DNA of 64,000 bases from a virus, in the IMG/VR virus record IMGVR_UViG_3300033143_001281, positions 16,271 through 80,270 of that record, one strand, 5' to 3'. The translations under genes and the position numbers were made by a program. Position 1 is the first letter of the stretch. Each line of letters opens with the position of its first letter. Below the pieces are notes generated by a model. That model was not told the DNA's origin and ran no database searches. It saw only the letters and a program-made list of their open reading frames with translations. This document shows positions 48,901-57,169 of the stretch, piece by piece.

Positions 48901-51900
48901 AAGCTTTTAGTGCTAATGGGGTAACGTTACAGGAAGCTAAAGCCGCAATACCTGGTTTAGATGGAAAATTGAAAGCTTGGTTTCAAAGAGGTATTGATTA
49001 TTTAGAAGGTGATATCAGTGAGCTTGAAAGTCTAAAACAAAAACTTGAAGCACTAAAATCTGAATTAGTAAAAGATATATCTCCAAAAAATAGACGTAAA
49101 GTTCTTAGAGAAAATGAAGAATATCAAAAACTTTTAAAACAAGTTAAAGATATTGAACAAAAAGGTGCTAACAAGATACTTTCACCAGAGCAGTTATCTC
49201 AATCTGATGAAACAGATATCAATGTATTTACTAAATGGGCAGAAGAAAATCTACCAAGTTATATCAATATAGCTGATATAAATACTCTTGGTAACAACAT
49301 GAAAGCTGGTGGTGTACGTGTTGGTGCTTTTGTTTTAGCACTAGATCAACTAGCATCTGGACTAAACCTACAAGGTACAATATATACATCAGCTACTAGT
49401 CCTTATAAATATCATGAAGCTTTTCATGGTGTGTTTAGAATGTTATTAACTGATGTAGAAATTAATCAGTATATAAATATTGCTAGAAAAGAGGTGAGAG
49501 CAAAACTTAGATCTGAGGGTAAAAGTTTTGAAGCTGAACTAAAGAAATTTAGAAATTCTGCTAATACATATACTAATATGTCAGAATCAGAATTAATAAG
49601 AGAATATTATGAAGAGTATTTAGCTGATGAGTTTGAAAAATTTAAGACAGATCCAACTAATACTAAAACAGATTCTTCAGTTAAGTCTTTATTTACTAGA
49701 ATATTGGACTGGATTAAATCTATATTTAGTGTTAAATCACAGAATGAACTTCAAACATTATTTCAAAATATTGATTCTGGTAAATTTAGAAATGCTGAAA
49801 TTCAAAGAAATCAATTTACTATTTACCCGGAAAACGGGTATATATTAGAAGCAAATGCTATTATACCTTATGCATCAGAGCAAGTAGATAATAAGGTTGG
49901 GTATATTTATTTAGACAGTGATATAGCAGATCCTATGTTACGAAACATAAGTGCTATGTATTTATCTAGAACTTCTGAGCTTAAAGAAGCATATAATCCC
50001 GGAAAAGTTTTAGATGAGTTAATAGATGATTTTGCATGGTTATATAGTCCAGAAAATCCTATAAATGCAGAAAGAAGTGAAATGCAGTTAGATAAGCTTA
50101 GACAAATTGAAAACGCTTTTGATAATTACTCACAGGAAATAAAGGATCAAGTTGTTAAGTTTTTAACTAGTATTAGTGATAATGTATCTGGAGAAAATCT
50201 TGACGCAGCAGAATTTGAAGACTCAAAAGAGTTAAGAAAAACAACAGAGTATGACAAAGATGCTTCTATGATAGGAGGATTTAGATCTTTAAGTTCTTCT
50301 ATAAGACAGTATATTGCTACAACAACATTAGAAGAAACGGATTACTTTGGGAATGTTGAACTTACAGATGGAGAACCATTAATTATAGCTGTTGATTTTA
50401 TTAATGCATACAATGGATTATTAAAAGCAGTCAAGAGTAAATCAGATCCAAAAGCTATATTACAAAGCATGTATTTCTTTGGTCAGGATAATGCTCATGC
50501 AGGTGCTGTTGTAAGAAGAATATTAAAGGATGTTGGTATAACTGAAGAGCAGTTGCTTTCAGAGAAAACTCTTCCAAAACAAATAGCTAATCCATTATTA
50601 TTTCAATCTATATTAAAAGGTTTTGAAAACTTTAGAGTAGATTATTTATTTAATGAGCGTGATGATAAGGGTAATGTTATTATATACTCTGCAGCTGAAA
50701 GAGATGATAGAAATTCTCAGTTGGATAATTGGAAACAAGCATATATATACAAAAGAAAACAACTTGTATCTAATAGAGATAGAAAAAGAAGATTGAATAT
50801 ATTATTAAAAGATATATCAGATGATATAAGAATAACTAATAAATCTATTACAAACAAAAAGCTCAAAGAAGATGCACAAAGATATTCTCAAGAGTTATTT
50901 GATTTAGTTGGTATAAAATTGAGCCCTTTATATTTACAATTTAATATGGTCTATAACAGATCTAAGTTAACTGTTAAACAAAAAGCATTATTAAATTTTG
51001 ATAAGGATGCCAACCCATTGACTGAAGATCTTGATGGTAAGGCTTATAAGGTTAATTCAATAGACATGCTTAATCTTTTAACTAAAGCTGATAGTGATAT
51101 ATTTGAGAGAGGTGATGAAGGTATGGATAGTAGGTTAAAAGCAATGGCTATTGGTAATAGCTCTTTTGATGAGACTGTTGGTGCAACTGTATTTAAAAAC
51201 CCAAATGGCGATTTAGTATATGCACATCAGATGCCTACATATCACTTGAGAAAAGTTGCTGAACTTAATGATCCAAGTAAGTTAGAAGCTCTTATTACTT
51301 CTGATCCTTATTTGGCTAATAACTTTTTGTTAAACAGCAGCGCTTTTAAAAATTTATCAAAAGAACGCAAACTAAAAGTATTAAGAATTGCAGGTACTAA
51401 AATTTCTGATTTAATAAAAGCAAATCAAGAACAAGATGAAAGTTTAGGTAAGACTAAAGATAGTTCATCTTATGGTGATTATACACCACAAGAGTTTACT
51501 CTTAATCTAATTAATAATTATACAGCTTTATTAAATAATAGAAGTTACAAGGTTACTTCTGTTGATTCATTAGATAAAAATGGTAATGAGGTATTAACAG
51601 CATTAGCTCCAGTTTTAATTAGAGTTATGGAAGCATCTAATACAGGAGATATGATAAATCTACCTGTTATTAAGACAGTTGATTTTAATGGTAAAGAATC
51701 TAAAATAACTGAAGAGGTTGTAGATATTTACATTGATCAAATAAGATCTGAGTTTCAAAGGATTGTTAGAGAAAGCAATGAAAAAACTAAGACAAAAGAA
51801 CTTATAGAAGGTTATAATACACCGGGTGGTAGAGCATTTCAGTTTTTTAATAGTGGTTTGTTAATTGGATCACCAGCTTTAAAAAAGCAATTGGTTGAAG

Positions 51901-52175
51901 CAGCAATAAATGCTGGTAAGACAAATACAAAATTAACTTTAGATGAAGCAATAGAGGGATTAGTTATACAAGTAGCTCCAACACAACAAACTAGTGAGGT
52001 AATAAATATATATGCAGGAACAAATGAAAATGCTGAGTTAAGTAATTTTGCAAAAAGACCTTTTGCTAGTGAGCTTATAGATGGGCAGTCTAAATATGGT
52101 AATTTTATTTTTAATACTGTACTCCAAGTTATTTTAATGAAGAAGGATTGCTTACAAAAGAAGGGGAAAAACTGA
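42903..52175 (+). CDS. Giant virion protein, N-terminal part: zincin protease and first half of a NADAR domain
   Basis: 3090 codons in this frame, starting at ATG 42903 (atATGGAGGATC), 8 bases after the previous stop. Residues 100-170 (APRYASIRQSNFLRYYEHPE) resemble the start of large crAss-like proteins. A hydrophobic stretch lies at 225-265 (AYTFGIIGSIAVEELILAGA), possibly membrane-active. A Glu/Lys linker lies near 1055-1080. A gluzincin-type site has H2171-E-A-F-H2175 and a Glu-rich helix about 65 residues later (EEYLADEF), the usual third ligand. Residues 3035-3075 (INIYAGTNENAELSNFAKRP) begin a NADAR domain. The frame then breaks at about 52115-52135 and the protein very likely continues in the next frame, giving about 4.75 thousand residues in total. 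It is probably packaged and ejected. Confidence 0.7.
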   Translation: MEDQSNKPLANTIANNQRTSSVIPPGEFNFIPIEEMFETPETDLANVIATDPGAIAQVDRYKADIDKYGIPAMASLGTVSPSLATGKYNPVAQQNPSQAAYQEVKNILTAKKDGPGGQRVAPRYASIRQSNFLRYYEHPEFADLGFTPYANMEEFYNANSTIWDDMSRMSGQFASLAGSGFNSVYRSYGDMFGDGSYLSQPDLESAFEFEDAMAIGNSSRGGALGFTNNLLLNSAYTFGIIGSIAVEELILAGAAAAQGFLNPASDALLASRSVANVKRAGDAISGLFDMKKMADATRNAMKTLSEIDTARDFWAATQGTRKVLGQAFTPNTMYALKNFKSTKNATQNAVNLAKMKAGFGGFYRDFRAVNLALAESKLEGGMVYNELIREGVNMAQAKSGVTVTPEEFASIQSKASEGAFYTTMANAPIIYASNWFVLGNAMGGFNRSLGRVFGETFEKGLNGRLFKGKGVKDAATGKVKNVFKDAGTGLGGWWTKVRAGGVKGNTGRALAASARYFAANIAEGIQEVAQEAVSAGTKGYYTALLDDPLAGGVALRNQYIASGMSSQFSGQGAETFLSGFLMGGIVQGPQKLFFQGIPALYQRISDPKAYKEYQEIKDKYVKDLVTVHNEAWNAQADDPGSVFDPQKLNFFFQKQAAAEMKKNVFNQDRFGFQDEKDGAKFHQMYTIFRTGTSELFKNQLRDYLKMTDAELAQAFPSSKADVKSGKIRSRLEKFITQIDKAEADYIRRKDDNKNPFDPSQFNKETEKRQYIQEVLKSQAWEHANYLYMFTENGFQRALERANSIYTELANDPLFDGMAASDVTVLLDPDSISNELFLLSKDILVLDDSTEQGKKDKKRLEGKLERLKEIQKVLSDKNLLNNDGTFDKRKLGSKLLPVFEKYIKYLANSKNTFADKSKIKEALKKMIDYGALKGRARVYDKAIEYLANPERFNEIVNRQIEVNKNIYRSLSSNFEKQIKKYLNVAEANELMNQLFKRGYVGDPENVKGFLQTGDVRYLNAMTFYNEQGQIDKKVDKVKYDEIQRLLDVYRNNQEKTEESEQSPKEENQKEDITQAKTAQDQVLDDASIDVILPETNNTRMLNELLKRQYSKYSATQTVLGENVLTFEEWRNAEGAIWQNTFNALKKLWASGKLPVLDAQGNAAYVNVTEDQLLNELGFDAWLKSREVRENDLVSEILQSANVSLDEIIAPTQKQTTKEDITKGKNNVDIYKEGARVNVIKVTTIDENGKPVAFFKLVDPKGNDLSADLLGLIDSKYEGTYPTSKEAVQAQEALEKQAPDNAPFKFDNEELNQGMLVYRNGKEYVVISTPRSISGGKLRLRINDGSNKITVINRGEFAGRFTKQEIKYDFDPTNARVNIQKINQIYPHANTVDGQRNYTEASKRLDLILQILDETDLKNLNLVIEADPKGGVDQGQFTMEGKNPNKYVKVKTSAYRIGLAAGSQETQKRINDALLKNGIKLSDNPNGIFAYIPNDVFEMIDAEGNPVENLSTITPDLANSTLFVSKALRDSLTKQEILNLARSNFALNKLITIEATNALAKSEGAIAFVPVDKLDFNFSLLVSGGNVVYDNSSVRSLSSLKYQHADENGNYLIYDLKKLKGGKVTESTITNLEGKEARELEAKVEAGLEASGQNGILEAARDRYMAAVLLPNGAYRLVPLKAGTMTAEMRAELAVKLIERAELTKKENLDKKGKEKSLSYNYKYNDNLSEGLFISTIPGYKISLQVDPWGKIQMQLYDKNLGKQVGKTISVEVKDIDLLKLQDDPSQAVTLMQELVTKFNSDEDIKATEVKLTNKNFRTSFPDAATVNDIINKTTTNVVGQVIDTFQAQVFSSSDVIQAMVDLEMTTVASESQTDPLLQEQEEIQDVLSLESYSEEEFKDLENNGFEDISRKQLEVIVDKLTQPVPAALTEREKEVYSYRSDMIDSMEAIKREKENLNQDSSDQPIKSSTDGRSAGVKQIISIYVGGQLFFNINASGFEIAEAFSANGVTLQEAKAAIPGLDGKLKAWFQRGIDYLEGDISELESLKQKLEALKSELVKDISPKNRRKVLRENEEYQKLLKQVKDIEQKGANKILSPEQLSQSDETDINVFTKWAEENLPSYINIADINTLGNNMKAGGVRVGAFVLALDQLASGLNLQGTIYTSATSPYKYHEAFHGVFRMLLTDVEINQYINIARKEVRAKLRSEGKSFEAELKKFRNSANTYTNMSESELIREYYEEYLADEFEKFKTDPTNTKTDSSVKSLFTRILDWIKSIFSVKSQNELQTLFQNIDSGKFRNAEIQRNQFTIYPENGYILEANAIIPYASEQVDNKVGYIYLDSDIADPMLRNISAMYLSRTSELKEAYNPGKVLDELIDDFAWLYSPENPINAERSEMQLDKLRQIENAFDNYSQEIKDQVVKFLTSISDNVSGENLDAAEFEDSKELRKTTEYDKDASMIGGFRSLSSSIRQYIATTTLEETDYFGNVELTDGEPLIIAVDFINAYNGLLKAVKSKSDPKAILQSMYFFGQDNAHAGAVVRRILKDVGITEEQLLSEKTLPKQIANPLLFQSILKGFENFRVDYLFNERDDKGNVIIYSAAERDDRNSQLDNWKQAYIYKRKQLVSNRDRKRRLNILLKDISDDIRITNKSITNKKLKEDAQRYSQELFDLVGIKLSPLYLQFNMVYNRSKLTVKQKALLNFDKDANPLTEDLDGKAYKVNSIDMLNLLTKADSDIFERGDEGMDSRLKAMAIGNSSFDETVGATVFKNPNGDLVYAHQMPTYHLRKVAELNDPSKLEALITSDPYLANNFLLNSSAFKNLSKERKLKVLRIAGTKISDLIKANQEQDESLGKTKDSSSYGDYTPQEFTLNLINNYTALLNNRSYKVTSVDSLDKNGNEVLTALAPVLIRVMEASNTGDMINLPVIKTVDFNGKESKITEEVVDIYIDQIRSEFQRIVRESNEKTKTKELIEGYNTPGGRAFQFFNSGLLIGSPALKKQLVEAAINAGKTNTKLTLDEAIEGLVIQVAPTQQTSEVINIYAGTNENAELSNFAKRPFASELIDGQSKYGNFIFNTVLQVILMKKDCLQKKGKN

Positions 52176-55100
52176 TTGCTGATTTAAGTAAAGCTACTGG
52201 AGCACAAGCTAAATCAATAGGTAGAAAAATAAAGGGGTTAGATGTAAAAAGATGGGATAGTCTATCAGAAGGAATTATGAAAGGTTTAATTAAAGAATCT
52301 TTTGAACAAAACCCTAAAGCTCTTGAGAAACTATTAGCTACAGGTAATGCTACATTAACTCATACACAAGATAAGACTAAGTACCGTGAATTGTTTCCTA
52401 AAATATTAATGGAAGTAAGACAAGAGTTAGGTGGTTCTCAACCAACACAACAAGCTAGTGAGGTTGTAGGAATGACAGCTTTAAGAAAATCTGTTGTTGA
52501 TAATTTAGAAAAAGAGTTTAGTGAATTTAGAAAAGAAATAAATGAACTTAATATATCTGATAAAATATCTAAGCAAATAGCAGAAGGACCAACAGTTGCA
52601 GCAGGTGTAAGTAGAAGAGAACTTACTAAATCTCAGGAACAATTAAATTTAGTTACTAATAATCCTAATCATAATTTAAAACAAGTATTTTTTAATGATT
52701 GGATAAATACAATGGCTATAAATGAAATATTACTTGGAGATCAAGCTATTTCACTATCTAGCCCAGTAGATAAAATTAAAAGAGCTAAAATGCAAAATGC
52801 TGCTTACTTTAGTGCAGCATCTGCTATTTCCGCTCCTGAACAAGGTGTACATCATCCTGTTAAAGATATAAGTTTGGTAGCTTTAGAAGAGCCTGTTAGT
52901 CCTGACGGTATTGACTTGGCGGATGCACAAATGTATATTACCACAAAAGCATTTAGATATATGTGGTTTGGTTTTGGAAAGCTCACTGATGCACAAGCTG
53001 AATTACTTGATTTAATAGATGAGGGTCAAGAAATAACATCTTATTCTGTTTTTGGTGACAAAGAAAACACCCAGGCATACGCTAAAATGCAAGCATTATT
53101 AAATTCAAAAAAGCTTATATATGGTGATGGTAGTACATTCTTAAAAATGTCTGCATTTACTTTAACTAAAAACTTTACTTCTATTCAGAACCCAGAAACT
53201 AAAAAGTGGGAACCAAGACCTAATAGAGTACAGTTACATAACTTAAGAGAAAAGTTAGAAGCAATAGAAAATGAGAAAGGTAATCAGACACTAGGGATTG
53301 CTGCACCATTGAGTGCAATTAAAATGAAAAAGCAAAAAGTAAATGAGCTAACAGATTTAGATAATTCTAATCCATTTACTAATGGCTATACAAATTTAGA
53401 TGCTTCATTTATGGGTCTGCAGCAATTAAATGTTTCAAATAAATTGGAACAAGTTGATCCAACACAAATCAAACAAATTATAACATCTGAACAAGATCCA
53501 AAGACACATGTTCCTGGATTAATGATGAACGTTGGAGATATAATTACAGAATATAATAAAGCAATAAGTAAGAGAGTTACAATTAAATTCCAAAACAAAA
53601 AGAACTTAACCTTCTCTTATGAAACCGCAATGGATGAATTTGAGATGTCCAAAGATGCTGGTTCTATTACTCCAAAATTGTCTGCATATTTAAATTTTGC
53701 AATAAACGGATTACAAGCATCTCAGTCTAGTAGTCAACTATTAGAGTTCTTTTCTATGGACAATGGTGTTCAAGAGTATAACTTAAATAATCCTATAACT
53801 TCTAAAAAGTTTGAACAATTATTTCTAAGTTATTTTAGTAAAGGTGTTTTCTCTGAAAGAATACCAGGTTTAGCATTGACTTTAGTATCTGATTTTGGTA
53901 ATCAAGTATATAGAAGAGTATACGAAGTTGAGATAGTAGATGGAAAAACTATACCGGTAAGATCTGAGATTATAAGAGAAAAAAGTTGGAAAGGAAATAG
54001 TAATGATATACAAGACTTAAATACCTTAACTCCAGAATCTGAAGGTTTGTCTGAAGGTATTGTAGTTTTAGATAGACTTAGACACGGTCTTAAAGAATAT
54101 AAAGATATTACTGATCCAGATTCATATACAGGACAAAGATTTACAGAGATGATGATGCCAAGTCATCATAAATCTGTGATGGATATGATAGAAAATAAAC
54201 CTAATGCAAAAATGCCTGATGTAATATCTAAAATGTTTGCTATTAGAATACCTTCACAGGATAATCATTCAGCAATGAATGTAAAGTGGGTTGATTTTTT
54301 ACCTGTTTATTATGGATCATCAGCTATGTTTGCAAGAGAGTTGGTAGAGATATCAGGTGCTGATTTTGATATTGATAAAGTATTTGCACAAATAAAAGAT
54401 TTTTACGTTGAGTCAGGTGAGTTTAAAGAATATGGAAGAGCCGTTGGCATGGCTGAAAAGCATAAAGACTATCTTAGATATATTACTAGAGAAGTACAAA
54501 AGCCTGGTAATACATATTATGAAGCATATCAAACTTATATTAGAAATCAAAATGCAAGTGAAATAGATAATAGTGTTGAGACAGATGTTTTAACTGATCA
54601 GGGTTTAATTTCACAAGAAGGATTAATAGCATTAGAAATGTTAGGTTTGCCTAAAACTTTAGAAGAATATAATAATTACTATAAGAAATTTCAAGGAGAA
54701 CCATATGAAGCGCCTTATAATAATGACATACTAGATTATAGATATGCTTTATTAGGTAATGATAATGTAACATCTGGTGATAATCCTATATCATATACCC
54801 CAGCTACAGTAAATATAATCAAAGATGTTTTATCAGAACTATCGGGACAGTCTAAAGTATTCAAGGATAGAATGGAAGAAGACAGTGTAGAAGTTGATAA
54901 TATATTAGGAAAAATAAAAGCTTTCAAAGCAAATAAGGGAGCATCAATTGGTGCTGTAGTATTACCTAACTTATATTTAAGTTTATTAACTGAGTATGGT
55001 ATTACCTTAAAAAATCCCATACGAATAAATGGTAAAGATTACTTTGACTATAAAGAAACATTAGATGACAATGGTAATAGAAAACAAGATACAATATCTG

Positions 55101-57166
55101 CTTTGATTACTATGGCAACAGATAATGCAAAAGATAGGTTGTTATCTAAACTAGGACTTAATAGACACTCATTGGGTATTGTTGCTAATTTAACAGCTTT
55201 AGGTATAAATCTAAAAACATCAACTCTTTTAGTCAATCACCCTACTATACAAAAATTATATAATGAAGCTCTAAATAAATCAGAGAAAACTGATCCAGGA
55301 ATTAAAAAGTTGGTGCAAGATTTTATAGAGTCTACTACAGACGTCAATGAGTTATTAGAAGTTACTGATGAGTTATTATTAGATAATATAAATCAACCAC
55401 AAAATATTTCTAAACAAGATAATCTTAGTGTATTATCAGTATTTTTTGAGGCAATAAAATTAAAAGACTTTACTGGAAAAATGGGTGCAGCTACTAGCTT
55501 AACAAAAGGTATTGGTAGAAACATGGCAGAAGTAAAAGAAAAATATAAAAAGATTGCTGAGCTTACAGATAAAGATGCTCCAATGGATCTAAATGCAATT
55601 TATAAAAGCAATACTTGGTACAGTCAATATAACAGAATGTTTAATCAACTTGTAGAACAACTGCTTCCTGCTGTAGTTCTAAGATCAAATGCATCTTTTA
55701 CTAGTATATTAGATCGTGCATTAGAAACTATGAATACAGAAAGCAGACAGTTTACATCTGAAGTAGAAGAAGACGTATCATTAGATTTACTTTCATATTT
55801 GACAATAAAAGCATACCAAAAAAATATGCTAGATAATGGAACACTTGATCAAAAAAGTTTTAGCAATGATTTAATATATCCTTCTGAATATAATATTACT
55901 GATGTTATAGCTGATCTTAAAGAAATACAATCTTCATTGGGTCAAGAAAATTTATTTTTAGATGATTATGTAATACCTGAAAAATCTAGTGATGTAGGAA
56001 ATTCAACAGGTCTTAATTTAGCAAATGCAAATACTTTTAGAAATTTAAGTAAACAACAAAAAATAGATCTTCAAAATGATTTTTCTAAATTATTTGGATC
56101 ATTAACAACAAGGGGTGCTGCTAAAACACTAATTAACTATATGATGGTGAAAGATGGATTCCAACTTAGATATGGTTCATTGTTGTCATCTATTAGTCCT
56201 TTTGTTTTAAATGATTATTTATCTACTATTAATTCTGTTGAGTCAGCGCTCAAAGGTGCATCTACTTTTGAATCTGTTTTTGGGATGAGTCAAGATAACT
56301 TAGCTGAAGAGTTTAGAGATAATTATCTAAGGTCTAATATAAGTGGTAGACTTCTTAAAACTTATAATCAAAGTCCTATTACTAGAGGGTTTGGTAATAA
56401 AAAAGAAAAAATAATTTTTAATAGACAAGAGGGTATATTAAAGATGAATAATGTAACCATGCAGGTTCCAAAAATGTTTATAAGAGTTCAAACTATAGAA
56501 GGTGCAACCATAACTTTAATGCTTGATAGAGAAGCAACAAAAGATAAAAAACTAGTATATAATGTTATTGAAACATATGGTTCTAATAGTCAAACTGGTA
56601 TAGGTTTTATTTTTGGTGATAGACCCACCCATAGAGAAGTAAGAAATTATGTTAGAAATAAAGGTAATGATGTAAATCAAGATCCTGATGCAAGCATAAG
56701 CTTTGATGCTATGGATGGTGCAAAAGCTGTACAAGCTGAGATATTACAATCAGAAAATATTAATATTACTGCTGATGAAAATTCTATCATGGTTAAGTTA
56801 GATCCAGAAGCACAAGAAACTGATATAGCAAACACAAACTTACTACTTGAACAGCTTGGTTTAAATGAGGTAGCTAAAGACCAAGATGAGTTAGAAGCAA
56901 ATGTTATTGAAGATGTTGATACTTCTTTACCTGATGTTGACGAAGGAGAAGCACAATTAAGTCTCAATTTTGAACAAGAGTTGGATGAACAATATCCTGA
57001 AATAACTGAGTTTTGGGATACAGTAATATCACCAGATAAAAAAGCTTTAGAAAATTTAAGAGCAAATAATATTGTATCTTTGGAAGACTTGATTGAAGAA
57101 TATAATAGAGGAACTTACGCTAGCATAGCAGAGTTTATAGATCAAATAAAAAATTGTAACTTATAA
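52148..57166 (+). CDS. Giant virion protein, C-terminal part: rest of NADAR domain and virion RNA polymerase DFDID block
   Basis: 1672 codons. A TTG at 52148 opens the frame formally, but the open frame extends back to about 52115 (YFNEEGLLTKEG), so this is the continuation of the upstream frame. Residues 15-105 complete the NADAR domain (KSIGRKIKGLDVKRWDS, ESFEQNPKALEKLLATGNAT, LTHTQDK, ILMEVRQEL). Near residues 690-745 the order RIPSQDNHSAMNVKW, VDFLPVYYG, ISGADFDIDKVF matches the second double-psi barrel of cellular-type RNA polymerases and of the crAss-like virion polymerase (DxDxD metal-binding motif, here D739, D741, D743). In phage phi14:2 this enzyme is ejected and transcribes early genes. 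The remainder is helical, with an acidic C-terminus. Confidence 0.65.
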   Translation: MLTKEGEKLIADLSKATGAQAKSIGRKIKGLDVKRWDSLSEGIMKGLIKESFEQNPKALEKLLATGNATLTHTQDKTKYRELFPKILMEVRQELGGSQPTQQASEVVGMTALRKSVVDNLEKEFSEFRKEINELNISDKISKQIAEGPTVAAGVSRRELTKSQEQLNLVTNNPNHNLKQVFFNDWINTMAINEILLGDQAISLSSPVDKIKRAKMQNAAYFSAASAISAPEQGVHHPVKDISLVALEEPVSPDGIDLADAQMYITTKAFRYMWFGFGKLTDAQAELLDLIDEGQEITSYSVFGDKENTQAYAKMQALLNSKKLIYGDGSTFLKMSAFTLTKNFTSIQNPETKKWEPRPNRVQLHNLREKLEAIENEKGNQTLGIAAPLSAIKMKKQKVNELTDLDNSNPFTNGYTNLDASFMGLQQLNVSNKLEQVDPTQIKQIITSEQDPKTHVPGLMMNVGDIITEYNKAISKRVTIKFQNKKNLTFSYETAMDEFEMSKDAGSITPKLSAYLNFAINGLQASQSSSQLLEFFSMDNGVQEYNLNNPITSKKFEQLFLSYFSKGVFSERIPGLALTLVSDFGNQVYRRVYEVEIVDGKTIPVRSEIIREKSWKGNSNDIQDLNTLTPESEGLSEGIVVLDRLRHGLKEYKDITDPDSYTGQRFTEMMMPSHHKSVMDMIENKPNAKMPDVISKMFAIRIPSQDNHSAMNVKWVDFLPVYYGSSAMFARELVEISGADFDIDKVFAQIKDFYVESGEFKEYGRAVGMAEKHKDYLRYITREVQKPGNTYYEAYQTYIRNQNASEIDNSVETDVLTDQGLISQEGLIALEMLGLPKTLEEYNNYYKKFQGEPYEAPYNNDILDYRYALLGNDNVTSGDNPISYTPATVNIIKDVLSELSGQSKVFKDRMEEDSVEVDNILGKIKAFKANKGASIGAVVLPNLYLSLLTEYGITLKNPIRINGKDYFDYKETLDDNGNRKQDTISALITMATDNAKDRLLSKLGLNRHSLGIVANLTALGINLKTSTLLVNHPTIQKLYNEALNKSEKTDPGIKKLVQDFIESTTDVNELLEVTDELLLDNINQPQNISKQDNLSVLSVFFEAIKLKDFTGKMGAATSLTKGIGRNMAEVKEKYKKIAELTDKDAPMDLNAIYKSNTWYSQYNRMFNQLVEQLLPAVVLRSNASFTSILDRALETMNTESRQFTSEVEEDVSLDLLSYLTIKAYQKNMLDNGTLDQKSFSNDLIYPSEYNITDVIADLKEIQSSLGQENLFLDDYVIPEKSSDVGNSTGLNLANANTFRNLSKQQKIDLQNDFSKLFGSLTTRGAAKTLINYMMVKDGFQLRYGSLLSSISPFVLNDYLSTINSVESALKGASTFESVFGMSQDNLAEEFRDNYLRSNISGRLLKTYNQSPITRGFGNKKEKIIFNRQEGILKMNNVTMQVPKMFIRVQTIEGATITLMLDREATKDKKLVYNVIETYGSNSQTGIGFIFGDRPTHREVRNYVRNKGNDVNQDPDASISFDAMDGAKAVQAEILQSENINITADENSIMVKLDPEAQETDIANTNLLLEQLGLNEVAKDQDELEANVIEDVDTSLPDVDEGEAQLSLNFEQELDEQYPEITEFWDTVISPDKKALENLRANNIVSLEDLIEEYNRGTYASIAEFIDQIKNCNL

Positions 57167-57169
57167 GAT

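Noticed and set aside
52148-52150. TTG as the real start of a separate 1672-aa gene
   Set aside because: The open frame continues upstream, and the NADAR domain spans the junction, so the two frames belong to one protein.
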